Positions 17,642-28,609 are shown, counted from the first letter of the stretch. The stretch is 64,000 bases of DNA from an uncultured Polaribacter sp. (GCF_947503855.1 NZ_CANNFF010000006.1:151516-215515); one strand, 5' to 3'. Translations and numbers: made by a program. The notes: a model not told the origin generated them from the sequence alone.

Positions 17642-19006
17642 ATGAAACCAAGCATCCCAAAAGGAACTAGAGACTTTTCGCCAACAGAAGTAGCCAATCG
17701 TACTTATATTATGAATACGATTAAAAGTGCATTCGAAACTTTTGGTTTTCAACCGATTGAAACGCCAAGTTTTGAAAACTCTTCTACATTGATGGGGAAA
17801 TATGGAGAAGAAGGAGATAGGTTGATTTTCAAAATTTTAAATTCTGGGGATTTTTTATCAAAAGCAGATGAAAACTATTTATCTGATAAAGACAGTCTAA
17901 AAGTAACTTCCCAAATATCAGAAAAAGCTTTACGTTACGACTTAACAGTACCTTTTGCAAGATATGTTGTTCAACATCAAAATGAAATAACCTTTCCTTT
18001 TAAACGCTACCAAGTACAACCTGTTTGGAGAGCAGACAGGCCTCAAAAAGGACGTTTTAGAGAGTTTTATCAATGTGATGCAGATGTTGTAGGTAGCAAA
18101 TCTTTATGGCAAGAAGTAGAGTTTATTAAGTTATATGATACTGTTTTTAGTAAGCTTGGTTTGTTGCAAACTACTATTAAAATTAACAATAGAAAAATAT
18201 TGTCTGGTATTGCTGAGGTGATTGGTGCACAAGAGAAATTAATCGACTTTACAGTAGCATTAGACAAGCTAGATAAAATAGGAAAGGAGAAGGTAGAAGC
18301 AGAAATGTTAGCCAAAGGAATTTCTGAAAAAGCCATAGAAAAAGTACAACCATTATTCAATTTTACGGGTTCTAATTTAGAGAAATTAGCTTCTTTAGAA
18401 CAAATGTTACAAACTTCAAAAGAAGGCACAAAAGGGGTAGAGGAGTTACGTTTTGTAATCAACTCTATAGAAGAATTAGGTTTGCAATCTGCTAATTTAC
18501 AGGTAGATGTTACTTTAGCAAGAGGTTTAAATTATTATACTGGTGCTATTTTTGAAGTAGAAGCCCCCAAAGGTGTAAAAATGGGCTCTATTGGAGGTGG
18601 AGGTAGATATGATGATTTAACAGGTATTTTCGGTTTAAAAGATGTTTCTGGTGTAGGTGTTTCTTTTGGTTTGGATAGAATCTATTTAGTATTAGAAGAA
18701 TTAGGTTTGTTTAAAACTGTAGACTTGCCAAAACCAAAAGTTTTGTTTGTCAATTTTGGAGAAAATGAAACTTTATATGCTATGAAAGCAATTGCTAAAT
18801 TAAGAGCAGAAAATATAAAGTCAGAACTTTTTCCAGACAATGCAAAAATGAAAAAACAAATGAATTATGCCAATAAACGCGAAATTCCGTTTGTAGTAAT
18901 TGTAGGCTCTAGAGAAATAGAAAACCAAGAATTCACTTTGAAAAATATGATTTCTGGAGAGCAAAATAATTACAATTTAGAAGAATTGATAAAAGAATTA
19001 AAATAG
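17642..19006 (+). CDS. hisS: histidine--tRNA ligase
   Basis: 454 residues. Class II synthetase motifs are present: '[11 protein letters not shown]', motif 2 '[22 protein letters not shown]', the histidine-specific '[15 protein letters not shown]' and motif 3 '[11 protein letters not shown]'. A C-terminal anticodon-binding domain starts near '[10 protein letters not shown]'. An insertion of some 50 residues in the middle domain is ordinary for Bacteroidota. Expressed on its own. Confidence 0.97.
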   Translation: MKPSIPKGTRDFSPTEVANRTYIMNTIKSAFETFGFQPIETPSFENSSTLMGKYGEEGDRLIFKILNSGDFLSKADENYLSDKDSLKVTSQISEKALRYDLTVPFARYVVQHQNEITFPFKRYQVQPVWRADRPQKGRFREFYQCDADVVGSKSLWQEVEFIKLYDTVFSKLGLLQTTIKINNRKILSGIAEVIGAQEKLIDFTVALDKLDKIGKEKVEAEMLAKGISEKAIEKVQPLFNFTGSNLEKLASLEQMLQTSKEGTKGVEELRFVINSIEELGLQSANLQVDVTLARGLNYYTGAIFEVEAPKGVKMGSIGGGGRYDDLTGIFGLKDVSGVGVSFGLDRIYLVLEELGLFKTVDLPKPKVLFVNFGENETLYAMKAIAKLRAENIKSELFPDNAKMKKQMNYANKREIPFVVIVGSREIENQEFTLKNMISGEQNNYNLEELIKELK

Positions 19007-19165
19007 TATTAAACTACAATAGCTTAACTTTCTAAACTATACAAATTTATAAGTTACTCTGTTAGAATAAGCTAATCAAAGGTTGTTTTTTTTAATTTTA
19101 AATGAAAATTGATAGAATTATAACGATAACTTATTCAGAAACTAAAATAATACGTTGTAAACACG

Positions 19166-19173
19166 TAAATTTG
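19166..19173 (+). promoter_or_regulatory. candidate -7 element of folE
   Basis: TAAATTTG fits TAnnTTTG 20 bases before the folE start. No clear -33 element accompanies it. Confidence 0.35.
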
Positions 19174-19193
19174 CATTATTATAAACGATTGAA

Positions 19194-19880
19194 ATGTTTG
19201 AATTGAACAGCAAAATGAATGACGAAAGAATTGAAGAAATAGGCGATAACCATGTAGCAACGTCTGCAAAAAATCCACTAAGAGCTAACGCTTTTTCTAT
19301 TTCTGACGAAGAAAAAATAGATAAAATTCAAGAAAGTGTTAAAGATATTTTATACACTTTAGGTATGGATTTAGAAGACGATAGTATACAAGGAACTCCA
19401 AAAAGAGTGGCGAAAGCTTTTGTAAATGAGCTTTTTATGGGCTTAAATCCTAAAAACAAACCTTCTGCTTCAACATTTGATAATAATTATAATTATGGCG
19501 AAATGTTGGTAGAAAAAAACATTGTGGTATATTCTACTTGCGAGCATCATTTATTGCCAATAGTTGGTAGAGCACATGTGGCTTATATTTCTAATGGCAA
19601 AGTAATTGGCTTGTCTAAAATGAATAGAATTGTCGAGTATTTTGCAAAAAGACCACAAGTACAAGAGCGTTTAACCATGCAAGTTGTACAAGCAATGCAA
19701 GAAGCCTTGGGTACAGAAGATGTAGCTTGTGTAATAGATGCAAAACATTTATGTGTGAATTCTAGAGGTATAAAAGACATAGAAAGTTCTACAGTAACTT
19801 CTGAATTTGGAGGAAAGTTTAAAGAAAAAGAAACTAAAAAAGAGTTTTTACAATATTTACAAATGGATACGCATTTTTAA
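19194..19880 (+). CDS. folE: GTP cyclohydrolase I
   Basis: 228 residues. 'TPKRVAKAFVNELFMGL', the zinc site 'STCEHHLLPIVGRAHVAYI', 'GLSKMNRIVEYFAKRPQVQE' and 'CVINAKH'-like 'CVIDAKHLCVNSRGIKD' identify the type IA enzyme that makes dihydroneopterin triphosphate for folate or pterin cofactors. The first 30-40 residues are poorly conserved, and the ATG at 19215 is an alternative start. Confidence 0.96.
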   Translation: MFELNSKMNDERIEEIGDNHVATSAKNPLRANAFSISDEEKIDKIQESVKDILYTLGMDLEDDSIQGTPKRVAKAFVNELFMGLNPKNKPSASTFDNNYNYGEMLVEKNIVVYSTCEHHLLPIVGRAHVAYISNGKVIGLSKMNRIVEYFAKRPQVQERLTMQVVQAMQEALGTEDVACVIDAKHLCVNSRGIKDIESSTVTSEFGGKFKEKETKKEFLQYLQMDTHF

Positions 19881-19901
19881 AATACTGATTATAAATTATT
19901 T

Positions 19902-19936
19902 AAAACCCGTTTTGAACTCGTCAAAACGGGTTTTTT
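19902..19936 (+). terminator. terminator after folE
   Basis: AAAACCCGTTTTGA and TCAAAACGGGTTTT form a 14 bp stem with an ACTCG loop, then T residues. Confidence 0.9.
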
Positions 19937-20054
19937 GCTATTATAGAAATTTAATAGGTTGTATTGTTTTTTAACGAATTATGTATAGCTTTTGTATAGG
20001 GAGTTTTTATTGTTTGTTGTTTAGATAATTATAGTTTTAAAAAAATAATATAAT

Positions 20055-23000
20055 ATGTATAATACTTATATCAAACCTTTAATAACAATATTATTAATTT
20101 GTTTATCAACTGCAATTTTCTCACAAACTACTCAAGTAGGTAGTGGTAGCTATACCAATACTTATCCAGGAGCAGATAGTGCTGGTAGAAATGGTTTTCC
20201 ATCAGGTGTTCCACAAATCACAGGGAGTGCAGTTGGCAAACCAATTCCTACAAACGATTGGTGGTCTAAATTAATCAAAGAAAATCACGCAGATAATTTG
20301 TTCAATTATCCAATGACCATGAAAACCACAAATACAGGTTTAATTGTTACCTATATTCCTTGGGGTGTTATTGGCGATTCTGCACCAATAGAGGTGGGCT
20401 TAACAGGTTTGAATACAGATAAAACAACAGTTTCAGATTATTCAGATTGGACAGTAACTATGAATTGGAAAGATGGTGATAATGAGTTAAAAGCAACTTC
20501 AGGAATTGGAATGCCTTTTGTCTACTACGAAAAAGATGCAGATGATGTTGTTCAAATCAAAGTCAACTCAGGTTCAGCGTCAATCAACAACGAAATTTTA
20601 ATCATAGAAAATGCTTCTAGTGGACAAGATTTTGTTTTTTATGCGCCATCAGGAAGCACTTGGTTACAATCAGGAAGTACGTATACATCAACTTTAAACG
20701 GAAAGACCTATTGGTCTATGGCAATGCTACCACAAAATACAGCCAATGTTGCAAGTGTAGCTCAAGATATGCAAAAATATGCTTATGTTTTTCCTGCAAA
20801 TACAACTACATCTTGGTCTTATAACGAAAGTAGCTCAAAAGTAACTACAACATTTTCAGTATCAACAGATATAAAAGAAGGTACTGAAGATAAAATGTTA
20901 TTGGGTTTATTGCCTCATCAATGGTACAATTTAATATCAAGTTCACCAGTACCAAATGCATATACTTACAGTTCTGTTAGAGGGGAATTAAAAATGCTTG
21001 CAGAAAATAGTTTTATTGTTGAAAATACATTTAAAGGTATTTTACCAACTATTCCTTATTTAGCAAATTATAGTAATGGTTTTAGTCCAGCAGTTCTTGA
21101 TGCTAAAATATCTCAAATCGAAAATGATGGTTTAGCAACTTGGACAGATTCTTATAATGAAGGCCAAGTGATGAATCGTTTGATACAAACTGCTAGAATA
21201 GCAAATCAAACTGGAAATATAGAGGCAAGAGATAAAATGATTACTACTGTTAAAGAACGTTTAGAAGATTGGTTAACGTATGAATCTGGAGAAACAGCAT
21301 TTCTATTTTATTACAATGATACTTGGTCTGCATTATTGGGTTATCCTTCTGGCCATGGGCAAGACACTAATCTTAACGATCATCATTTTCATTGGGGGTA
21401 TTTTATACATGCTGCTGCTTTTATGGAACAATATGAACCAGGTTGGGCAACAAAATGGGGACCAATGATTAACACATTAATTAATGATGCAGCTTCTGCT
21501 GATAGAAATGACGATAAATTCCCTTTTTTAAGAAACTTTAGTCCTTATGCAGGGCATAGTTGGGCAAATGGTTTTGCAACTTTTCCTCAAGGAAATGACC
21601 AGGAATCTACTTCAGAAAGTATGCAATTTGCATCATCATTAATTCACTGGGGAACTATTACCGATAATAAAGAAATTAGAGATTTAGGAATTTACATTTA
21701 CACCACAGAACAAACTGCTATTGAAGAATATTGGTTTGATATGTACGAACGTAATTTTAGAGCAGAACAGCAATTTAGTTTGGTATCAAGAGTTTGGGGT
21801 AATTCTTATGATAATGGTACTTTTTGGACAGCAGACATTGCAGCTTCTTATGGTATCGAAATGTATCCAATTCACGGAGGTTCTTTTTATTTAGGGCATA
21901 ATCAACAATATGCACAAAAATTATGGACAGAAATTTCACAAAACACTGGTGTTTTAAGTAAAGAAGATAATGATAATTTATGGCACGATACCTATTGGAA
22001 ATATTTATCAATGGTAAACCCACAAGAAGCCGTAAATTTATACAACGCATACCCAGAGCGTAACCTAAAATTTGGTGTTTCTGATGCACAAACGTATCAT
22101 TGGTTGCATTCTGTAAATGCAATGGGTGTTGTTGATGCTTCAATTACAGCAGATTATCCTATTGCTGGCGTATTTAAACAAAATGGAGAAACTACATATG
22201 TAGCACATAATTATTCTGATAATGAAATTGTAGTTACGTTTTCTGACGGATTTCAATTAACAGTTCCTGCGCATCAAATGAAAACTAATAGAGATGTTGA
22301 TGTTTCTGGAGTTTTAACTTCGGATTTTCCTCAAGCTTTTCCAAACGGAAGTGTTAATTTATCTGTAACAACTACTGGAAATAACATCACAAAAGTAGAA
22401 TTTTTTGATGGAACAACTTCTATTGGAGAAGATACTTCAGCACCATATCAATTAAAAGCAGAGAATTTAACGCTTGGTGTTCACGGTTTTTATGCAAAAG
22501 TATATGTGGATAGTCAGTTTAATGTAACCAACATTGTAAAAGTACAAGTTGGTGAGCAAGTACCGTATTCAGCTACACCAATTGCAATACCTGGAACTTT
22601 AGAACCTGGTTTTTATGATAAGTTTGAAGGTGGAAATGGACAAAATATTGCTTATGTAGATACTTCAGTAGGTAATAATGGCGGTTTTAGAACTAGTGAA
22701 AATGTAGATGCAATTTTGGTTGATGGTGAAGGAGCAACTGTAGGTTGGTTGGCTTCTGGAGAATGGATGGAATACACAGTTGATGTTGCAACTGCTGGTA
22801 ATTATGACTTAAGTTATAAATATGCTTCCGGTAACCAGAGTGGAGGAGGTCCTTTTTATTTTGAAGTTGATGGAACTAAAATTAGCCAAGATATTGCTGT
22901 GCCTTATTCTGGTGATTGGGATGTTTGGAAAACAGAAACTGTTTCTAATATTCAATTCACAAAAGGAAAAAATGTATTGCGATTATTTATAGAAAATGGC

Positions 23001-24809
23001 GAGTTTAATTTAGGTAAATTAATATTTACTTACAATAGTGCGTTATCATTTACGCCTCCAATAGCTATTGCAGGTGATAACATTTCTGTAATTTCACCAA
23101 GTACATCAACTACTTTAGATGGATCTGCAAGTAATGATCCAGAAGGGCAAACTATATCTTATAATTGGACACAAGTATATGGTCCTACAATTATAACCTT
23201 TGATGACAACAACATAGCATCACCAACTATTTCTAATTTAGTAGATGGTGTCTATAAGTGTAAGTTAACGGTTAGTGACGGTACCTACCAAGATACAGAT
23301 GAAGTTTTGGTTATTGTGTCAGCTTCCGGTAATTTAAGACCTTCTATTTTTATTAATTCGCCAAGTAATAATGCTGCTTTTAAAGAAGGGCAAAACATCA
23401 CTTTCACTACAATTTCCAATGATTTAGATGGTAGTATTGCTTTAGTAGAATTTTTTAACGGAAATACCAAAATAGGAGAAACAACTGCATCACCATTTAA
23501 TTTTACTTGGTCAGATGCTTCTTTAGGGAATCATCAAATTACAGCTGTTGCTACCGATAATTTGGGGGCAAAAACAACATCATCAGTAGTTAATATATCT
23601 GTAAACGAAGAAAAGAAATGTTCAGAAGTTTCATCAGAAGCTCAACAGGGCGCTTTTTCTCAAGGCTATAAAGTAACTTTTGAAACAATTGGAACTTCAG
23701 TAGAAATACAATTTGAATTGTTAGATACAGATAAAACAGGTGTAATTGCTTACTTATGGAAACAATCTCCATTTGCAGAAACTCAAATGAATCAAGAATC
23801 AGGTCTTGTTTTTAAAAGTACTGTTGGCGGTGTTTCAGTTGGCGAGACCATAAGTTATGCTTGTAAATTTGCATATGCAGGTGGTTTGTCTGCAACAAAC
23901 TATTTTTCTTATCAAGTAGGTAGTAGTTGTACAGGTAGTTCATCAGATACAACTGCACCAGAAAATTTTACAGCAACAGTAGGCAATGTAACTGCAACTA
24001 CTGTAGAATTTGTATTAAATGGTACAGACGATTCTGGCAAAGTGATTTATGAAATTGACTATAATGGTAATTCAGAATCGGTAAATGCAAACTCTGGTGA
24101 GCAGACTTCTTATACAGTTACAGGTTTATCTGCAGATACAGACTATACTTTTACTATAAAAGCGAAAGATTTATCTGGTAATGTTGCCACAAATAATCCT
24201 ATTATATTAAATGCAAAAACCACCGAAAACACCAATACAGATTGTGCTGGTTTTGCAAGCGATGCTATAGAAGGAGCATTTTCTTTAGGATACAATTATG
24301 AGTTTACCACAAATGGTTCTAGTGTAACAATTACTTTTGAACTGTTAGATACTGATAAAACAGGTGTGGTAGCCTATTTATGGAAACAATCTCCATTTGC
24401 TGAAACACAAATGAGTTTAGTTTCAGGTAAAAAATTCTCACAAACTATTAATGGTTTAACAAACGGAGAGACCATAAGTTATGCTTGTAAGTTTGCTTTT
24501 GCTGGTGGATTAGCAATTACCAAATATTTATCTTATACTGTGGGTGATAATTGTACATTAAGCACAAAAGATAATATTTTATCAAGTTCTGTTACTTTAT
24601 ACCCAAACCCAGCACAAGATGTTTTATATATATCTTCACCAATTAAAAAGATTACGAATGTTGTGGTTTATTCTTTATTGGGTAAAAAGCTCTTGAGCTT
24701 TGATTCAGGTTCAGAAAAAATAAGGATTGATGACTTGTCAAGTGGATTGTATTTCATTAAAATATATAATGATAAAATAAGTTATACTAGAAAGTTTCTT
24801 AAAGAATAA
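20055..24809 (+). CDS. secreted multidomain endo-beta-1,3-glucanase (GH81, laminarinase) with T9SS sorting domain
   Basis: 1584 residues. Signal peptide 1-23 (ends IFSQ). GH81 catalytic region about 25-750, from 'PIPTNDWWSKL' (near 63) to 'NDHHFHWGYFIHAAAF' (near 441) and 'GNDQESTSESM' (near 513), which hold the conserved acidic residues of the family. Then a Big_7-like Ig domain (752-835), a CBM6-like module (842-994, with SGEWMEYTVDV), a PKD-like domain (1002-1092), a second Big_7 (1094-1188), repeat module A (1189-1293), fibronectin III (1299-1396), repeat module B (1397-1501) and a type A T9SS C-terminal domain (1510-1584, 'LYPNPAQDVLYI'). It probably cuts algal laminarin at the surface or outside the cell. 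No SusCD pair is adjacent. Confidence 0.93.
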   Translation: MYNTYIKPLITILLICLSTAIFSQTTQVGSGSYTNTYPGADSAGRNGFPSGVPQITGSAVGKPIPTNDWWSKLIKENHADNLFNYPMTMKTTNTGLIVTYIPWGVIGDSAPIEVGLTGLNTDKTTVSDYSDWTVTMNWKDGDNELKATSGIGMPFVYYEKDADDVVQIKVNSGSASINNEILIIENASSGQDFVFYAPSGSTWLQSGSTYTSTLNGKTYWSMAMLPQNTANVASVAQDMQKYAYVFPANTTTSWSYNESSSKVTTTFSVSTDIKEGTEDKMLLGLLPHQWYNLISSSPVPNAYTYSSVRGELKMLAENSFIVENTFKGILPTIPYLANYSNGFSPAVLDAKISQIENDGLATWTDSYNEGQVMNRLIQTARIANQTGNIEARDKMITTVKERLEDWLTYESGETAFLFYYNDTWSALLGYPSGHGQDTNLNDHHFHWGYFIHAAAFMEQYEPGWATKWGPMINTLINDAASADRNDDKFPFLRNFSPYAGHSWANGFATFPQGNDQESTSESMQFASSLIHWGTITDNKEIRDLGIYIYTTEQTAIEEYWFDMYERNFRAEQQFSLVSRVWGNSYDNGTFWTADIAASYGIEMYPIHGGSFYLGHNQQYAQKLWTEISQNTGVLSKEDNDNLWHDTYWKYLSMVNPQEAVNLYNAYPERNLKFGVSDAQTYHWLHSVNAMGVVDASITADYPIAGVFKQNGETTYVAHNYSDNEIVVTFSDGFQLTVPAHQMKTNRDVDVSGVLTSDFPQAFPNGSVNLSVTTTGNNITKVEFFDGTTSIGEDTSAPYQLKAENLTLGVHGFYAKVYVDSQFNVTNIVKVQVGEQVPYSATPIAIPGTLEPGFYDKFEGGNGQNIAYVDTSVGNNGGFRTSENVDAILVDGEGATVGWLASGEWMEYTVDVATAGNYDLSYKYASGNQSGGGPFYFEVDGTKISQDIAVPYSGDWDVWKTETVSNIQFTKGKNVLRLFIENGEFNLGKLIFTYNSALSFTPPIAIAGDNISVISPSTSTTLDGSASNDPEGQTISYNWTQVYGPTIITFDDNNIASPTISNLVDGVYKCKLTVSDGTYQDTDEVLVIVSASGNLRPSIFINSPSNNAAFKEGQNITFTTISNDLDGSIALVEFFNGNTKIGETTASPFNFTWSDASLGNHQITAVATDNLGAKTTSSVVNISVNEEKKCSEVSSEAQQGAFSQGYKVTFETIGTSVEIQFELLDTDKTGVIAYLWKQSPFAETQMNQESGLVFKSTVGGVSVGETISYACKFAYAGGLSATNYFSYQVGSSCTGSSSDTTAPENFTATVGNVTATTVEFVLNGTDDSGKVIYEIDYNGNSESVNANSGEQTSYTVTGLSADTDYTFTIKAKDLSGNVATNNPIILNAKTTENTNTDCAGFASDAIEGAFSLGYNYEFTTNGSSVTITFELLDTDKTGVVAYLWKQSPFAETQMSLVSGKKFSQTINGLTNGETISYACKFAFAGGLAITKYLSYTVGDNCTLSTKDNILSSSVTLYPNPAQDVLYISSPIKKITNVVVYSLLGKKLLSFDSGSEKIRIDDLSSGLYFIKIYNDKISYTRKFLKE

Positions 24810-24828
24810 GAAGTTTAACAACTTATAA

Positions 24829-24866
24829 AAAAATCCGTTTAGATAAATTCTAAACGGATTTTTTTG
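24829..24866. terminator. bidirectional terminator between the GH81 gene and secA
   Basis: AAATCCGTTTAGA and TCTAAACGGATTT form a 13 bp stem with a TAAAT loop, flanked by A and T runs, between converging genes. Confidence 0.9.
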
Positions 24867-24901
24867 TTCCTGCCTTCAAAGAAATGACAAACAAAAGATA
24901 T

Positions 24902-27900
24902 TTAATTATTTACCAAAACCCATTCTCCTTTTTCTATTAATGGAATGGCTTGTTTAAATTTTACCACTTTTTCTTCGCCACTCATTACATTTTTAATAGT
25001 AACACGTTCGTTTCTGCCAATTTTTGGCTGTTCTCTTACAACGGTTTCTACAGGTTCTGAAGATTGCTGACGAGAGTTTTGAATCGCTTGTTCTGTTGTA
25101 TTTTGCACATCAGCTTTACTAGTACTTAAATTTTCTCTTTTTTGCTGACGAGCTTCAGAAATTTGATTTCTATCTTGTGCAGGTAATTCACCTTTAAATA
25201 AGAAAGATAATACTTCTTTATTGATGTGATCTACCGTAGTTTTAAATAATTCAAAAGCTTCAAATTTATAAATTAAAAGCGGATCTTTTTGTTCGTAAGA
25301 AGCATTTTGTACAGATTGTTTTAACTCGTCCATTTTACGCAAATGCTCTTTCCAGTTTTCATCTATAATAGCAAGTGTAATGTTTTTTTCAAAATCGGTA
25401 ATTAAGCTTTTACCTTCACTTTCATAAGCCTCTTTTAAATTGGTAACTACTTGTAAAGATTTAATTCCGTCTGTAAAAGGTACAACTATACGTTCATATT
25501 TATCACCTTCATTTTCATAAACATCTTTAATTACAGGATATGCTAAAACAGCATTTTTTTCAATTTTATTTTTATAGTGTTCTGTAACAATATTATATAA
25601 TTGATCTGTGATTTCTTTTTCAGATAGTTTTTCAAATTCCTCTTCAGAAAAAGGAGAAGTCATAGAAGAGAATTTAATCAATTCGAACTCAAAATTCTGA
25701 AAATCTTTTACAGATTTGTTACTGTTTACAATAGATTCGCAAGTGTCATAAATCATGTTAGCAATATCTAATTGCAAACGTTTACCATCTAATGCATTAC
25801 GTCTTCTTTTATATACAAACTCACGTTGTGCGTTCATAATATCATCATACTCTAATAAACGTTTTCTGATACCAAAGTTGTTTTCTTCTACTTTTTTCTG
25901 AGCTCTTTCTATAGATTTTGTAATCATAGAGTGCTGAATTACTTCACCTTCTTTTAAGCCCATTCTGTCCATCATTTTTGCAATTCTATCAGAGCCAAAT
26001 AAACGCATTAAATTATCGTCTAAAGCTACATAAAATTGAGAGGACCCTACATCACCTTGTCGTCCAGCACGACCTCTTAACTGTCTGTCTACACGTCTAG
26101 AGTCATGACGTTCTGTACCAATAATTGCCAAACCACCAGCTTGTTTTACTTCGTTAGAAAGTTTAATATCTGTACCACGTCCTGCCATGTTTGTCGCAAT
26201 AGTTACAACACCAGGTTTACCAGCTTCTGCAACAACATCTGCTTCTCTTTTATGTAATTTTGCATTTAAAATATTATGTGGAATTTTACGCATTTGTAAC
26301 ATTCTACCTAATAATTCAGAAATTTCTACAGAAGTTGTACCTACTAAAACAGGTCTTTTTTGCTCTACTAATTTTACAATATCGTCTATTACTGCATTGT
26401 ATTTTTCTCTAGCAGTTTTATAAACTAAATCTTGTTTATCATCTCTTTGAATAGGTTTATTGGTAGGAATTTCTACTACATCTAATTTGTAGATTTCCCA
26501 TAATTCTCCAGCTTCTGTAATCGCAGTTCCTGTCATACCAGACAATTTACGATACATTCTAAAGTAATTTTGTAAGGTTACTGTTGCAAAAGTTTGTGTA
26601 GCATCTTCAATTTTTACATTTTCTTTTGCTTCTATAGCTTGGTGCAATCCGTCGGAATAACGACGACCGTCCATAATACGTCCTGTTTGCTCATCAACAA
26701 TCATTACTTTGTTATCCATTACTACATACTCAACATCTTTTTCAAAAACAGTATATGCTTTTAGTAGTTGATTCATGGTATGAATACGCTCGCTTTTAAT
26801 GTTAAAGTCTTTGTATAGTTCTTCTTTTTCTGAGGCTTTTTCTTCTGCAGAATTTTCAGAAGCATCAATTTCGCCAATTTTTACACCAATGTCTGGTAAT
26901 ACAAAAAAGGTATCGTTGTTTGTTTTTTCAGATAAATGTGCAATCCCCTTATCTGTTAAATCTATTTGATTGTTTTTTTCTTCTACAACAAACCATAAGT
27001 CTTCATCTACCTCTGGCATTAACTTGTTGTTATCTTGCATGTAGTAATTTTCTGTTTTTTGCAAGATTTGTTTGATACCTTCTTGAGACAAAAACTTAAT
27101 TAAGGCTTTGTTTTTTGGTAACCCTCTGTATACTCTTAATAATAAGAAACCACCATCTTTATCATTACCCTCTGCTATTAATTTTTTTGCCTCTGCAAGT
27201 ACACTTACCAAATGTTGTTTTTGTAAACTTACAATATCTGCTACCAAAGGTTTAAGCTCTGTAAATTCGTGTATATCTCCTTGTGGAATTGGTCCAGAAA
27301 TAATTAAAGGAGTTCTTGCATCATCAATTAAAACAGAGTCTACCTCATCTATAATGGCATAATTTGGTGTTCTTTGTACCAAATCGTCTTTAGAGCTAGC
27401 CATATTATCGCGTAAATAATCGAAACCAAATTCGTTATTTGTACCATAAGTAATATCTGCATTATAGGCTTTTCTACGTGCATCAGAATTTGGTTGGTGG
27501 TAATCGATACAGTCTGTAGTTAAACCATGAAATTCGAAAATGGGTCCCATCCACGCTTTATCACGTTTTGCTAAATAGTCGTTTACAGTTACTAAATGCA
27601 CCCCTTTTCCTGTTAAGGCATTTAAATATACAGGTAATGTAGATACAAGTGTTTTACCTTCACCCGTCATCATTTCTGCAATTTTACCTTGATGTAAAAC
27701 AGAACCTCCAATTAATTGAACATCATAGTGTATCATGTCCCAAGTAACTGGTTTTCCAGCTGCATCCCAAGAGTGAGCCCAATAAGCTTTGTCTTCTTCT
27801 AAAGTTACGTTGTCTCTTTCTGCAGATAATTCTCTATCAAAAGGTGTGGCAGTAACTTGTATTTCTTCATTTTCTACAAAACGTTTTGCAGTTTCTTTAA

Positions 27901-28243
27901 CGACTGCAAATGCTTCTGGCATAATTTCTAATAACGTATCTTCAGAGGCTTTGTAGGCTTGGTCTTTTAAAGTATCTATTTCTGCATAAATATCTTCTTG
28001 TTTGTCAATATCGGCCGTTTTTGCGTCTATTTCTAAAGCATCTATTTTGTCTGTAAATTGTTTAGTTGCTGCCTTAATTTTGTCTTTAAATTCTATAGTT
28101 TTTGCCCTTAACTCGTCATGAGAAAGTTTAGAAAGTGCTGCTTCAAACTTTTTTACATCCTCTACAATAGGTTGTAAATTTTTTAAATCTTTCTGTTGCT
28201 TATCGCCTACAAAAAGTTTTATTACAGAATTTAATATGCTCAT
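24902..28243 (-). CDS. secA: preprotein translocase ATPase SecA
   Basis: 1113 residues, about 200 longer than E. coli SecA, as usual in Bacteroidota, with extra helical sequence before and within the motor. Walker A 'MMTGEGKTLVST' has GEGKT at residues 194-198. 'YAIIDEVDSVLIDDARTPLIIS' is Walker B, and 'VTIATNMAGRGTDIKL' and 'DSRRVDRQLRGRAGRQGD' are the helicase motifs of the second domain. The C-terminus ends 'LIEKGEWVLVNN' and lacks the CxC...CH zinc-binding tail. It drives Sec-dependent export across the inner membrane. Confidence 0.98.
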   Translation of the reverse strand: MSILNSVIKLFVGDKQQKDLKNLQPIVEDVKKFEAALSKLSHDELRAKTIEFKDKIKAATKQFTDKIDALEIDAKTADIDKQEDIYAEIDTLKDQAYKASEDTLLEIMPEAFAVVKETAKRFVENEEIQVTATPFDRELSAERDNVTLEEDKAYWAHSWDAAGKPVTWDMIHYDVQLIGGSVLHQGKIAEMMTGEGKTLVSTLPVYLNALTGKGVHLVTVNDYLAKRDKAWMGPIFEFHGLTTDCIDYHQPNSDARRKAYNADITYGTNNEFGFDYLRDNMASSKDDLVQRTPNYAIIDEVDSVLIDDARTPLIISGPIPQGDIHEFTELKPLVADIVSLQKQHLVSVLAEAKKLIAEGNDKDGGFLLLRVYRGLPKNKALIKFLSQEGIKQILQKTENYYMQDNNKLMPEVDEDLWFVVEEKNNQIDLTDKGIAHLSEKTNNDTFFVLPDIGVKIGEIDASENSAEEKASEKEELYKDFNIKSERIHTMNQLLKAYTVFEKDVEYVVMDNKVMIVDEQTGRIMDGRRYSDGLHQAIEAKENVKIEDATQTFATVTLQNYFRMYRKLSGMTGTAITEAGELWEIYKLDVVEIPTNKPIQRDDKQDLVYKTAREKYNAVIDDIVKLVEQKRPVLVGTTSVEISELLGRMLQMRKIPHNILNAKLHKREADVVAEAGKPGVVTIATNMAGRGTDIKLSNEVKQAGGLAIIGTERHDSRRVDRQLRGRAGRQGDVGSSQFYVALDDNLMRLFGSDRIAKMMDRMGLKEGEVIQHSMITKSIERAQKKVEENNFGIRKRLLEYDDIMNAQREFVYKRRRNALDGKRLQLDIANMIYDTCESIVNSNKSVKDFQNFEFELIKFSSMTSPFSEEEFEKLSEKEITDQLYNIVTEHYKNKIEKNAVLAYPVIKDVYENEGDKYERIVVPFTDGIKSLQVVTNLKEAYESEGKSLITDFEKNITLAIIDENWKEHLRKMDELKQSVQNASYEQKDPLLIYKFEAFELFKTTVDHINKEVLSFLFKGELPAQDRNQISEARQQKRENLSTSKADVQNTTEQAIQNSRQQSSEPVETVVREQPKIGRNERVTIKNVMSGEEKVVKFKQAIPLIEKGEWVLVNN

Positions 28244-28340
28244 TATTATTTATTTTTTTATTACAAATTGAATTTGTATTTATTTGTATATCAATTTATT
28301 ATAAATCTACAAAAAGATTTATTTTTGATGAACTTAAAAA

Positions 28341-28375
28341 CAAAAAAAAAGCCTCTTTAGAGACTTTTTTATATC
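28341..28375 (-). terminator. terminator after the DUF2795 gene
   Basis: On the minus strand AGTCTC and GAGGCT pair around TAAA within flanking A and T runs, downstream of the gene ending at 28388. Confidence 0.7.
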
Positions 28376-28387
28376 ATTTTTGGATTT

Positions 28388-28609
28388 TTAATATTCATCT
28401 TCATTCCAAAGATAATCATCTTCCGTTGGATAATCTGGCCAAATTTCTATAATAGAGTCATATGAATCACCTTCATCTTCTATGTCTTGTAAGTTTTCTA
28501 CAACTTCTAACGGTGCTCCAGTTCTAATAGCGTAATCTATTAATTCGTCTTTGGTTGCTGGCCAAGGTGCATCTGCTAAATAAGATGCTAATTCTAATGT
28601 CCAATACAT
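28388..28609 (-). CDS. DUF2795 domain protein
   Basis: 73 residues, very acidic in the second half (EDEGDSYD, PTEDDYLWNEDEY). 'MYWTLELASYLADAPWPATKDELIDYAIRTGAP' matches a small cytoplasmic family nearly universal in Flavobacteriia and annotated DUF2795. The family pattern of a hydrophobic helix followed by 'PATKDELI' suggests a compact helical domain. No function is known. It lies downstream of the adenosyltransferase on the same strand and upstream of secA, with its own terminator. Confidence 0.85.
   Translation of the reverse strand: MYWTLELASYLADAPWPATKDELIDYAIRTGAPLEVVENLQDIEDEGDSYDSIIEIWPDYPTEDDYLWNEDEY

Noticed and set aside
20055..24809. part of a polysaccharide utilisation locus
   Set aside because: No susC/susD pair, sulfatase or regulator flanks the gene; its neighbours are folE and secA. 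The receptor at 32154 is 7 kb away and lacks a SusD.
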